Assembly (NCBI GenBank): GCA_905250125.1
Contig: CAJNOL010000256.1
Location: forward strand, 62,001-126,000
Direction of reading: 5' to 3'
Length of the DNA stretch: 64,000 bases
Source: Rotaria sordida
Taxonomy: Eukaryota; Rotifera; Eurotatoria; Philodinida; Philodinidae
Both the position numbers and the translations under genes were made by a program. Of this stretch, positions 34,471-59,138 are shown in pieces. A model generated the notes under the pieces. The model worked only from the letters and a program-made list of their open reading frames with translations. It did not search any database and was not told the DNA's origin. Position 1 is the first letter of the stretch; every line of letters starts with the position of its first letter.

Positions 34471-37400
34471 TTCGTTTTTCTATTACTTGTCGTGGGTATT
34501 GCGGTTTATACAAGTTTTGTTATATATTAATATTACGATGATAACTGAATGAAAACAGAAGACTGTTTTTATTAGAAGATAAGAATCCCATATATGTTGA
34601 ACTATATAAAATATTTATTAATTTAATAAACAATGCATTTCTCGAGAGTAGATAGAAAAGAAAACATCAGAATTGTGAAAAAACATGTTTTTGAGAAAAA
34701 TTCTCGATTGACGGATAAAATCGAAAGTTCGTTTTTGTTTTTGAGGTCCTAATTTTAACCCAATAGAACGTCCTCGGGTAGATTGGAAAAAATGGTACAG
34801 GTTTGGTCTTCATATTTTCATCTAGCGTTTAAATGAGTATTTTCTCAGTTTTCGTTCTCATGATCATCACGACACAAAATGATAATTTTCGATGCGCACA
34901 ACGAGAAGGCCACGAAAATCTATATAAATGCTTTGCTTCGTACCACATTAAGTATCAGAAGAATAAAGTAAAAAATTAATTGACTTATTGAAATAAATAT
35001 TAAAATCTCAAATAAAAAAAAACAATTTTACAATTGTATGAATTTATATGTAATATTAAGAATTTTTCACAATGATTATAGTTTAATCAGTGAACTATCG
35101 AATATATATAACTCTAAATGCCATTGAAAGTTATGTTTATTATATATAAATTAATACACTGTTTATGGCTATGATATGTAGAAATTTGATCAAAATCATT
35201 AACAACATTTCAAGGAGCATAATCGAAATCAAAACTAATCGTTTTTATATTTATTGAGAATTGACGTTCATCATGAAAATCTTCAACTTGTACAAGATCA
35301 CCTAAATTCTGTATAGTTCTTTGTTCTAATGTTTTTAGTCTTTTATACATTGTGCGTGTCCAAAGATATTATTCACATAAGAACACAGTTATCTTTTTTT
35401 TTTATACATCCTTTAGTCAATGAGAAAGTGACATATATAGGATATAACAATATCTTAGTATTCTATGAAAAAATTTTCTACAAGTTAGTACATTGAACAT
35501 TTAAAAGCATTTTGTAGTAAAGTAATAAAAACCTATAAACTACTCTAAGTTACTGAAGTATCTGAAGGTTCGTGTAATATAATGGTAACAGGGTATTTTG
35601 AGTTCAGTACATGCACTATCTTGAGGATGTGGGTGTGGTTGTGGATGAAGCAAAGAACTACACATATATCTACACCCACACTCTATCACATATTTATCTT
35701 TGAGAAACCTAACAGATATATAAACGACAATAACATGCAGTATTTTATTTTGCGTGAGGGTCGAAGACGTGGCACCTCTTCGAAAACTGGGTTGACCATC
35801 CCGAAGTTTGCGATTATTGTACCATGTACTATGTGTCTGTGCTTCCAAAAATAAGTGTTCGTCCCACTGGAAGAGAAAATCTAGATGAAATATTGATAAC
35901 ATGATACATCTTCTTGGGGATTTGTAAAAACCTGAGTGCAAAAAGGGGAAATGAATATTTTTTGAAGTCACTACTATTAATCGATTAATAATGATCCAAA
36001 ACATCGGCCAGACCGGAATAGTTCAAAAATTCTCGATCGATTACAAATCTGCGATGATGACAAATGTATTTCGATCTATAGTGCTTTCTCTATTGATTTA
36101 ATATAAATGATTTCGAGTCAATAATACCATGTTGACTTGCTCAAGCAAGTCTTACTTCATCTACTTTTCTTTTAATTTCAAGTCAGGGCTAATGGTATCG
36201 ATTTTCAGCTTAAAATAGATCAATAAGACAAAGGTCGCTTTCAACACATTATTATTAAGTCGTTTTGTATATTGAGTCCTTGATACTACATTTATCTTTC
36301 TTTCTCAAATTTCAAATTATACAGTTTTTGTTTTATTATCAATATTTAATTGTTTAATTGAAGAAAAATTTTAAGTTAAATTAAAGAAATTATACCAAAA
36401 TATTTATGCAACAAAAATGAGAACGAAGATTTAAAATACAAGTAACAACTACTGAATTACATTAAAAATTATTCTAGCATCAGTAAATTCAATTAAATCT
36501 CATCATGAACTCTGAAACAAAACAAAAAAAGCAAAAATTTATAATATAAAAAAAGAAAATGAAACATACGATATGAATGTCTAGTCGAAAGTATTTAGCT
36601 ACTATAGCAATAAAAAACAATTAGATAAATTATTGAAATGACTAGTTAACGAACGTTCTAATGAAAGCTGAGAAAGAAAATGTTCTTTTTTTATAGTTTA
36701 TTTTATTATAACACAGCTCATGAGTATGTATTCATGGAGAATGAGCTTCGTTTTTATATCTATATTAAAGACGTTTTATCCATGATAAGACGAAGTATTT
36801 TATAGATCTCTTTATGTATATTCTTAGTTAGATTTTGAAATTCAATGATGAGTAAGATTAATTGAAATCCATCAAAACTTCGAATACTTCATAAGAGCAA
36901 ATCTATTGAACAAAATACTTTCAGCTGTGCGGTCTAGTATTGATCGTTTGAAACTACTTTGCAATTTAGTTATCAAGTAATTCATCAATTGTTATCTAAT
37001 GATACCATCGAAGTAATTTTTGTTTAATAAGTATTGTTAGATAAATTTATTTTAACGAAATCATTTATCATCTACAACAACATCTGTCATAGAAATATAT
37101 ACACATTCTTAATGCAAAGACAATCATAATCACTTATTAATTTTTGAACTCTTCAAAAATTTTGAGTTCTCAAAACCACTTTAACTTTCGAATAGTCAAG
37201 TGAAATTTATTCTTATTTTGTTTTCAATATTTTTTCATCATTTATTTTTATATTTTCAAATAAGTTTATCAAGTAGTTTATTGATTGATACAAAAATCTT
37301 CTGTTTCAGACAACAAAACTTTGTTTATAAGCCACGATATATGATTGAGACTCAGAGTTTAATAAATCTTAACTATATAAAACTAATAGTATGTTTTATG

Positions 37401-40293
37401 CAAGATATATTCATAATGTGACGTCATCTGCACAAAATAACTTCCATCAAACACAATTTAAAATTAGTCCAGGCTAATATTCATAGCATATAAAATAAAA
37501 ACTAAACTAAATATATAATAAATTCACTTTGTCCTTAATTGTAAAGTATTATGCACGTTCTAAACTCGCGTGACATATTTCTCGTAGAAAATCTGACGTG
37601 ATATATTAGCACTATTTTTTTTCTTTTTCTCATGAATGAGAAGTTTTCTAATACTCATATTTTCAATGATGGTTGATTATGATGAATCAATAAAATGATC
37701 ATAAAATCATTTCAAACTGCAATACCATAAGAGGGTTACTAATTAAGTAAAATTTAGTGTATCAATAAAATTTTTAAGTTTTATTTCATCATTTTAATAA
37801 ACAAGACACAACACAATATTCTCTTCTTTTTATTAAAGAGTACATTTTCCATTCACTGGCGTTGATTCAACAGTGAAGCAATTGCTTTTAGATGGATTAT
37901 TTAATCTCGGGCTTATTTTTAATCTCGCATGACAGATAATCGAACAATGACTCAACATCTAAGATTCAGAAAAAATAAAATCGTGATAAAAATGTCAATC
38001 AGTCTTATATTCTAACAGTGTCGACTGTTTTCTTTAATTTTGCTAATTTCAAAAATTTAAACGATAAAATTTGAAAACAAGTTAACATATTAAACTTTTT
38101 CATATAAGAATATAATGGTACAATTAAATTGTAATTCATTCATATATATTTCAAAAAGGAATGTAGTTTTATCGAAAATTACAAGGTCAAATTTAGTTTA
38201 TCTGATCGATAATTGTAAGTCAATATGTTCGAATTTTATGTTGTACAAAAAAAAAAAGAAATATTTATGAGTATCGAGAACTTGAAAAAGTTTTTGAAAT
38301 ATAAAAAAGACAACATTTTGATAAGTCCAAATACTAACTACTAGAACCTCTGTAAATGTTACTCATTTATAATTAATGAACAAATGTCAATTCTATAAAT
38401 TCATCAGATAGCAGTTCTTAGCTTGACATCTTGAAATATTTATCGATTAGCCACTTGAGTTGTTTTTATTTTCATTATGCATGAGTAATCATTCTCAAGA
38501 GTAATTCATTAAAGTTCAATTTGTCAAGTATTTTTAGAAGACATCAAACGGTATTCAAAAATAATTAAATTTATATATTTAAACTTGAACAAGACATATA
38601 TTTTCATTAAAATTATGTCAAAATTGTCATATACAATCAAGAATATATCAAAGATTTTTAAAAATGTAATAAATAGCTGGTAAAAAAAATTTCCATTAAT
38701 AGCAAGTTTATATCCTTCTAATTAATTTGAAGATATTTTTTTTAATAATCGTATATAACTAGTAATAAATTATTGATTGACCTTGAATTTATAAAACAAA
38801 TAAATTTATTTTCATAAACATTTTTACTCATATTGATCTATTATTTGAACAAATTAATTTACGTGCTGACTACCTTTTTTGTCATGTATGTGTACATGAT
38901 GAAAATATCTGAACTTAAGAAACATGATAAACATTCATTGTGTCAATCATTCTTACGTGCGTATTTGATGTTGATACAACAGAGAAATAGTTGTCGCAGA
39001 GAGCATATGTTGTCTATGTTGTCTTCTTTTCCATTTGAATTATTGTACAAAAAAAAAAAACATTTTTATAATAATTATTTATAGAAATTACGACAATACA
39101 TATCTACACATTATGAATCAACTTAGAATTTTTCCCTTGATTAGTCATTTACACCTCGAGATATGCCCATACATACATACATTGAAAAAAAGAAAAAAAT
39201 AGCCTAGAAATATGATTTCTAACTTAGATAAAAAAAAAAAGAAATGACCATATGGTTTCTTAGTCTCTTAAGGCAAAATAGCTTCTAATCATTTGAAATT
39301 ATTCGCTCATTAATTCGAAAGTTCTTATCAATAGAATATTAAGATACATAACAATGTTCTTTTTTTTTTCATAATGAAATATCAAAAAAAAAACTGATTT
39401 AGACTTGTATTTAACGACAGCTATTGTCGTCATATTGTCATCTTTACTATCAATAATCGTCCTTGACTAGAATAATATTATAACGATCAGAAAGATGTTA
39501 ATGATTCGTATTCTTCTCGAGTATCATTTCATGATAGTCAATCATCTCTAAATATTATTTTATCTTTGAATATTAATAATATTTGTTGTATTTATTTTTT
39601 TCTTCAATAATACTTTTAAATATGTCGATAGGGTATAGACAAGCACATATACATGGATATTTATTGTTTGTCTTGTCTTGGTCTATATAGCTTCAAGCGT
39701 AACATATTCTTTTTTTATTTGTTCAAACTACTAAAGTCGTACGGTTCGTTGATCGATGAGACTAACTACTCAATAATAAACATTGCTATTGACCTTTTCT
39801 CTTTCATTTTTCGTTTTTTCTTTCTATTTCAAATTTATATTAAGATTAGTTAGGAGTGATATGTTGTTTTTCGAATTGATGATATGTCGCGACATAATAT
39901 TTCACCTTTTTATATATGACGCGTCATGTCGCCAACATAAAAAAAAAAAATCTCCGAATATGTATGTATGAGTGATGATGATTTATAAAATAATCAACAC
40001 CAAGCAAAGTCAACTTGTCCCTGTAGTACGATGAGCGCAAACGCACAAGAACACATATATATATATATATATATATATCTACATACATATATATCTACTC
40101 CTTCTACTACATGCGAGCGCTGTCGGGGTCAACGATCTCTTTTAACTTGCGTCCTTCTTCTCTCTTCATGGGATGAATTGGCAATGTGTGTGTGTGTCTG
40201 CACATCTCATTTCTTTTTCTTGACATCGTTGGGTCGGCTACTCACTGCTCATTGTTTACACACAATCTACTCTTCATCTTTCTTGTCTTATAG
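34471..40293. other. Large intergenic region, no gene seen
   Basis: Nearly 6 kb of AT-rich DNA between the USP gene and the ACK-like kinase gene. It contains a GT-rich stretch with inverted partner at about 35621-35690 (GTGGGTGTGGTTGTGG and CTACACCCACACT), the diverged repeat at 35756-35880, and (TA)n at about 40052-40078. Around 40100-40290 the sequence is less AT-rich and probably forms the promoter and 5' leader of the kinase gene. The short open frames here are not convincing. Confidence 0.5.
35756..35880. repeat. Diverged interspersed repeat, copy 2
   Basis: Colinear with 29105-29245 (see there). The shared core is the exact 11-mer TTGTACCATGT preceded by a G/T-rich 8-mer. On the minus strand this copy has an open frame reading WDEHLFLEAQTHSTWYNNRK and LRDGQPSFRRGATSS, perhaps a transposase remnant. 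The protein family is not recognised. Confidence 0.5.
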
Positions 40294-40299
40294 ATGTTA

Positions 40300-47544
<7,245 letters not shown>

Positions 47545-50072
47545 ATACCATATTATTATCCTTTTTATTTTGAAATGAATTTTCTTTGAGTCTTACAAAA
47601 AAAAAACTCATCTGAATGGATACTCGCTGTTCGAATTTATATTGAACCGACAAGGACGTCTTGATGACACTAGTAGAGTTCATTCCTATGGGTTATTAGA
47701 ACTGAGTTATGATCGTTTTAGTGAATTTTCTACTCACGAGGGAATATTCCCAACTATCACATCGCTTTTGAGTCGAGCGTATGCGCATCATGTAGGCCCT
47801 AATGATCTATGAATACTCTGAAAAAAGTTCGTGTCGCTTGCTTATTACTGCCGAGATATTGTATTTTTACTGTATGTTTAAGAAAAAAGGCCGTGCTCCC
47901 CCTCAGGAACATTAGGAAAACTAAGTTTTGAATTTCAACTTGAAACTGTGCATAGAGATAGACCTCAGTAAGAATAGTTTATTGTGAAAGTTTCAGATCT
48001 TTTCGTTGTTCCTATCCTAATATACAGCTATGGTAAAATAGTTTATATACACCAGCAGATTCCGATGTTCTTATTTCAGACTAGGAGCAATCAAAAGATC
48101 TGAAACTTTCACAATAAACTATTCTCATTGAGACCTGTTCTTGCACAAAGTTTCAAGTTGAAATTCGAAACTTAGTTTTCCTAGTGTTCCTGAGAGGACC
48201 ACAACTTTTTGCTTATACATACAGTAAAAATGAAATATCTCGGTAGTAATAAGCAAGCGGCACGAACTTTCTTCTGATTATTCATAGATCATTAGGGTCC
48301 ACATGATGCGCATACGCTCGACTCAAAAGCGATGTGACAGTTGGGAATATTCCCTCGTCAGCTTTTAGGTATATATTGAAAAGCAAAATTTTACGTCGAA
48401 ATTCTGCTTTTTGATATATACACCCAAAGCTTGGTCACTTCTTGTAAGTGTAATATGAGTTCAACCAGTGTGGGTATCAGTTCAGGTTATTCCCTCCGCT
48501 AATCGTTTTTACCTATTGCCGAAGTTTAAAAAGCTCGTCAACTGAAAATCTTCAAACTGTTTGTGGGTTGGTACTGAATTTAGTTTTCAAAAAAAAATTT
48601 TTTCATGAGATCCAGAATTAAAACTATGGTAGACACCCAAGATTCAAATAGACCAACTTCTCTTAGATTTATCTGTCTTATAATAGACTATAGTTTATCC
48701 ATCGTTGTCTGTTTACTTGTTTTTTTTTTACATAGTAATCTTTGAATGAAGTCGAAGATTGTCTTTTTTAAGAACGCAAGAAAATTATGTCAATTCAAAT
48801 AAGATGATTAGGCCAAATATTTATTAATTTAATATCCTAACGAGAAGAATCTTCCAACTGATAAGTATTGCTTTTAAGTCGAGACTATGTACATTATGTA
48901 GAACCAAATGAGGTATATAAATACACTGAAAACAGTTTAAGCCTTTAACTTAAATTTAACATTTTCAAAAATTTATTTTTTTTAAAAAAAAAAGAGCAAC
49001 CAGATCAAGATGACATATTTTCTAATAATATAACTATAAATTAGAGAATAATAAAAATTAGACAAGAAATTATATCAAATAACAATTAAAAAATAGTGAC
49101 ATAATATAACCTAGGAAAATAGATAATTAGACTAAATAAATATATGATCAATGATATATGTACTTAAAATATACTATCACACATGATTATGCTTAACTGA
49201 AATAATTCCGATTTCATATCTCACCTTTCAACATCAAAAGTATTTCCTCTATCTTTCTAAATGAACATTTCCTATTTAACCAATGACGTATTTTCTTGAA
49301 AATAGATATAGAAAAACAACAACATCACAGACATGCAATCTCTATCTAGTTTAAATTTTTTGTCTCATCTGATGAAAAATTCAATTATTAAAGCCTATGG
49401 TTAGATCGGTCTAATACAACATCTATTTGATCCGTTAATATAAAAATTATTTTCTATTTTTAGAACGATTCAATTTGTTTACTTCATAAATCTTATTTAC
49501 TTCAAATGGTATTTTTCTTTTTTCGAATGTTCGATCAACTAGTCAAATGAATTTTCTTTTTTTCTCGTTGTTCTTCTTGCGTTGTTAATTTGATGATCGA
49601 TCCGTCCTTATTCTCTTGTAAACGAATATTATTTAAATTTGTCTTGACAATGATAATGACTAACACTTTATTTTTTACTTCTTTGCGTGTGTTAAATATT
49701 TTTTTCTTTTTTCTTCTGCTCGATTTCTACTCAAATTTAAACGAACAGTGTATCATACTCATTCGCTGTTATTGTCTTCTTTATACAATTAAATACAAGA
49801 AAACGAAAATTAACCGATTCTATATAAATTTAAAAAAAAACAAAAAAAAGCTCATAATAATGTTAACTTGGTTAAAAATTTAGTTTTCTTCTTCATTCTC
49901 TTTTCTTTTTTTTTTTTTGTATTCTTTTTTTTTTCTACACATCTCTTTTTCATGTACGTAAAAGAAAATCGTAATATAATGTATCATTTTTTTTTCTTCT
50001 TTTCTTTGGTTGTGGCTTGATAAAAAGAAAAAATACATGCTTATTATTATTATTATTATTATTATTGTTATT
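47545..50072. other. Intergenic, contains a long foldback element
   Basis: Apart from the 623-bp foldback (separate entry) there is a further 50-bp hairpin at 48371-48420 (TATATATTGAAAAGCA ... TGCTTTTTGATATATA). Beyond 48.5 kb the sequence is AT-rich with poly(A)/poly(T) runs and an (ATT)n microsatellite at about 50041-50070. No gene was recognised. Confidence 0.5.
47736..48358. mobile_element. Long foldback (MITE-like) element, 623 bp
   Basis: Ends ACGAGGGAATATTCCCAAC and its inverse GTTGGGAATATTCCCTCGT enclose arms of about 270 bp each that are near-complementary along their length. Examples: TCACATCGCTTTTGAGTCGA / TCGACTCAAAAGCGATGTGA, TAGTTTATTGTGAAAGTTTC / GAAACTTTCACAATAAACTA. The loop is only about 70 bp (48010-48080). 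The arms are highly similar, so the element is much younger than the other palindromes in this window. No transposase is encoded and no clear target duplication is seen. It lies just downstream of the ACK-like kinase gene. Confidence 0.88.
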
Positions 50073-50899
50073 ATGAATGAAATTCATGTACAAAAATATG
50101 AATTGAGTATGATTATATGTATTAAACCGATGGGTAATTAAGTAAGAAAATAAAAAGAAAAATGAATAGTGATGTCGTCAAAAAAGAAAAAAGAAATTGT
50201 CAGATCTAATCGAAATAACAAAAAATGACAAATAACATAGTCCGTTCGTATTATTCATTTATTCGTTTTATACTTGTTTTCTTTTTGCATATCAACAAGC
50301 AACAATAAACAGCTGTTATATATTATGTGTATTGTACGTAGGTGAAATTGCGAACAAATTAGTTGAATTTTCTTTTATGAAAATCTTTTGAATTCATAGA
50401 ATTATAAATATAAGTATTATAATTATGAGTATGTCATAGAAAAGAAATGAAAAAAAAATCTAGTCTTAGTCAATGTAAAATAAAAAAATAGATAAGAAAT
50501 TTCAAGGTATCATTTTGATTATAATTAAGTTCATATGGATTCATTTATGTTGAATTTGAAAATCTAATCACAAATCACTAAAACTATTGTGATTCACATA
50601 TTAATTAGAAATTTTTTTTTTTTGCAAATAAAATCTTTGTAAATTTATTTAATATTTTAGCCTGATATTTGTCCATGTTCGGATGATATAGATATTTGTC
50701 TATGTTGTATTCCACTTAATTTACTTTGTTGCTGTTTGCCATGTTGTCGTCCTCCTCGGTACAACTTCCTTCCTTTTTATTTAATACATACACTAATTAT
50801 TCTAATTTTAGTGATCGAGTTGTCTATGTTCAAGCAGCTCAACCAATGCATCCAACTCGAGATCACAGTTATATTATTCGTGAACCTATTTCACGTTAA
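50073..50899 (+). CDS. Possible small Cys-rich protein, about 66 aa
   Basis: Two exons are well supported by splice signals: 50661-50758 (TTTTAG acceptor, GTACAA donor) and 50812-50899 (TTTTAG acceptor, stop TAA). They read PDICPCSDDIDICLCCIPLN, LLCCCLPCCRPPR and DRVVYVQAAQPMHPTRDHSY, with ten Cys within 32 residues. A candidate first exon 50073-50087 (MNEIH, GTACAA donor) joins in phase 0 but is weak; the true first exon could lie elsewhere. Clustered Cys in a hydrophobic stretch suggests palmitoylation or metal binding, similar in feel to small CYSTM-type membrane proteins. No family is firmly recognised. The gene ends 106 bp from the convergent UBL5 gene. Confidence 0.45.
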
Positions 50900-51004
50900 T
50901 AATTACAGTGAAAAATAGTAACTATTTCTTTTTTTTCTTGTATATATTTCTAATCAACATTCATATGAATATAACAAATAACTGATGATGTTCTTTTTTA
51001 TTTT

Positions 51005-51466
51005 CTATTGATAATAAAGCTCAATGTTCATACCATCATGAATTTCTATGAAAAAAAAAAACAGAAATAGAAAATGATAAATAATTGAAATAAAAGATTA
51101 TTCTACAAACCATAATCAGCAAGAGTTATGTTGTCTTTGTAGATATTATCTAAAATTCATCCGAAGTCCCAAATTATATTTTTTTTGTATCATTTTAAAT
51201 TATCGGATATAAATATTTCTCGATTTTGATGTTACGAGTTTTACATAAGAAGATCTAAATCTCCGACAAGATAGTTAGGAATTCTCAATGGATGTCTAAT
51301 AAAAGAAAAAAAAGAAATACTTACACCATTTTTTTAATATAATTTTTTCGGCTTTTGTACCAGTTTGTGCAGCAATTAATTTTTTAAGATCACCAATTGT
51401 ATCATCAGAATTACATTTAACACGAACTTTTTTACCAAGACGATCGTTACAAATAACTTCTATCAT
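51005..51466 (-). CDS. UBL5: Ubiquitin-like protein 5 (Hub1)
   Basis: Three minus-strand exons (51325-51466, 51111-51149, 51005-51045) join in phase to 73 aa, exactly the family length. The sequence starts [20 protein letters not shown] and continues [20 protein letters not shown]; it ends [13 protein letters not shown] with the characteristic double Tyr and no C-terminal Gly-Gly. UBL5/Hub1 binds non-covalently to splicing factors such as SART1/Snu66 and supports splicing of weak introns; it also acts in the mitochondrial unfolded protein response in worms. The gene is divergent from CaMKII, with 792 bp between start codons, and convergent with the small Cys-rich gene. Confidence 0.97.
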
Positions 51467-52258
51467 TTTTTATTTTGGCAGTAAAATAAAAAAAATATAG
51501 TTTCTTTTTCTTTTTTTTTTTTTTTATTGTTTTTATATCAACATTCTGATTGGTAAATTAAGATAAACCAATGAAAAAGATTTGGATTTATTGTTTTGAC
51601 AAAAAATAATAACATGTTATGACAAAACGAAATCAATATTTTACTTTACGAACTAATTCATTTGAGAAGATTTAATTTTTAATTTTTTTAACAACTAACG
51701 ACATTATGTTAGTTGATAATTGTGTGACTCGTGACTATGCATTCGTGTGTATCCCCAACGGCCATTGCGATCTCTCTTTTCCTTCCTGTCTCTGACTGGC
51801 CTAGGCATCGTCTTGCGCTTGCACATACTCGTTCTTTATTATTACTACTTTTCTCTAACTGCCGTTTCTTCTTCCTCTTTTCTTCTTCTTCTTCTTCTTC
51901 TTCTCCTTCTTCTTCTTCTTCTTCTTCTTCTCTTCTTCTTCGTCTTCGTCTTTTCTTCGCTCAGTCTGTCTCTCTCCCTCTCTCCACCTGAATCGGCATC
52001 GGGGGTTTGCTTCTTCGTGTGTCGTCGACCAGAAATAAGCTTTTTCTATATCTGCTGTTACTGCTTCTACTATTGCGACAAACAACGACAAGAATCTTGT
52101 TCGTTTTGTCGCGTTTATGTAACGCATGCTACTAACATACGCATGTTGATCTAATATTTTTCCTTTATCTAGCAATGATGATGACCCAACGTCCACCTCC
52201 ATTTATTTATTCATATTTAATATGATCGATCAAAATCATTTTTTATCGTATTGACTGT
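51467..52258. promoter_or_regulatory. Divergent UBL5/CaMKII intergenic region with polypyrimidine tract
   Basis: This shared upstream region of two oppositely transcribed genes carries a plus-strand (TTC)n-type pyrimidine run at about 51866-51960. Its mirror character could form triplex (H-DNA). Further pyrimidine-rich (TCTC) sequence follows. GC content rises between 51720 and 52180, suggesting the CaMKII 5' leader or core promoter. Confidence 0.5.
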
Positions 52259-57987
<5,729 letters not shown>

Positions 57988-58250
57988 ACAAAACAGAAAA
58001 AAAAACAAAACAAATCTATTCTAGTTGTTGTTGCTCATTCATTTATCTATCATAGTTTTATGCGAGAGTATGTGATGGCACTTTTTTCTTCTGTTTACGA
58101 GTTATTATTTCGGTTTTTTTTTTTTTTGTGTACCCTATTCTTTGAAAAATTTCATTCCTTTCGATGTTGTCTTATTCTTATACCTCATCTTCTTTTGTGC
58201 CTATGTGACACTAAATTTTATTGTTTTTTTGTGAAATTTCCTTTTTTTTT

Positions 58251-58267
58251 GGGGCGGGAAGGGAAGG
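58251..58267 (+). promoter_or_regulatory. Possible G-quadruplex tract in CaMKII 3' flank
   Basis: GGGGCGGGAAGGGAAGG has three runs of at least three G and a fourth of two, with loops of 1-2 nt. It lies about 260 bp after the CaMKII stop codon, so it may be in the 3' UTR RNA. Confidence 0.45.
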
Positions 58268-58849
58268 ATGGAATGACAAGGATGTATTTCATTCAATTTG
58301 AAGTTTTTTTTTTCTCTTTGTCAAAGAAGAAAAATATATATAAATATAGAGAAAAAAAAACGTCTTATTTGGTTTCTTTCTTTTCAGTTAATGGATCAGT
58401 ACATGTTTGTTGTTGTTTGCTCATACCCTTTTCTCTCTCACTCTCTTTTATTGTTTGTCCTTGTTTATTCTTTTGATGGATCGGTGATGATAAAGAAGTT
58501 TTTATTGTCAACAAATAAAACACAAAAGGTTATGAATCGAATTTTTTTTTTTTGTTTAATTAGAATCAAAGTGACTTTACTTCCGATCCTAAGTTCTTGA
58601 CATTTGACAAAAGATATATGCTATTTAGAAGTATTAGATGATACTTAAGAATGAAATGAATTGATGTTGAAGTAGTAGGACATAAGATGAGTATATAAAA
58701 ATCCTATATCGGAAACTGAAGATTAATAGGTTATGGTGTTTTTGTGTTAGCTGAATAAAATATGTCATAAAATAAAAAAGCTTTTAAAAAGCCATCTGAT
58801 GCAGCAATAATGAATGATAAATAATACAAATAGTTTTTTTCTTTTTTTA

Positions 58850-58886
58850 GGGAAAGGGGGGGGGGAGGGGCGAAGGGGAGAAAGGG
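58850..58886 (+). promoter_or_regulatory. G-quadruplex-forming tract upstream of PLBD gene
   Basis: GGG AAA, a run of ten G, then A-GGGG-CGAA-GGGG-AGAAA-GGG. At least five G-runs with short loops fit the canonical quadruplex pattern. It is the most G-rich stretch of the window and lies about 250 bp before the PLBD start codon. Confidence 0.65.
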
Positions 58887-59138
58887 TGAATATATAAATA
58901 TTCAATACAAGAATAAGATCTGTTTGATGCTTCAAATTAAATAAAAAAATTTTTAAAATTTTCTTTCAAAACTCGACTATCTATTTTCTATGATTTGTCT
59001 TCAAATGTCCAATCAAATTTCTTAGAGCCCAACGTAACCTGCTCTTGTACTTTTTTTTTTCTTATCTATCAAACAACTATATATCAATGTTTAAAACTCA
59101 AACCATTGTCTTTTCGTTTTTCTTTTTTGCAGATAGGA

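Larger units (their letters stand above)
57988..59138. other. CaMKII 3' UTR and PLBD upstream region, with G-rich tracts
   Basis: No gene was seen. Two G-rich tracts stand out in an otherwise AT-rich region (separate entries). Just before the PLBD start is a pyrimidine run ending TTTTTTGCAG at 59132, a strong splice acceptor 6 nt upstream of the ATG. Confidence 0.5.

Noticed and set aside
51731..52202. Three overlapping open frames rich in Ser/Leu or Lys/Glu
   Set aside because: They are readings of the (TTC)n polypyrimidine tract in the CaMKII upstream region.
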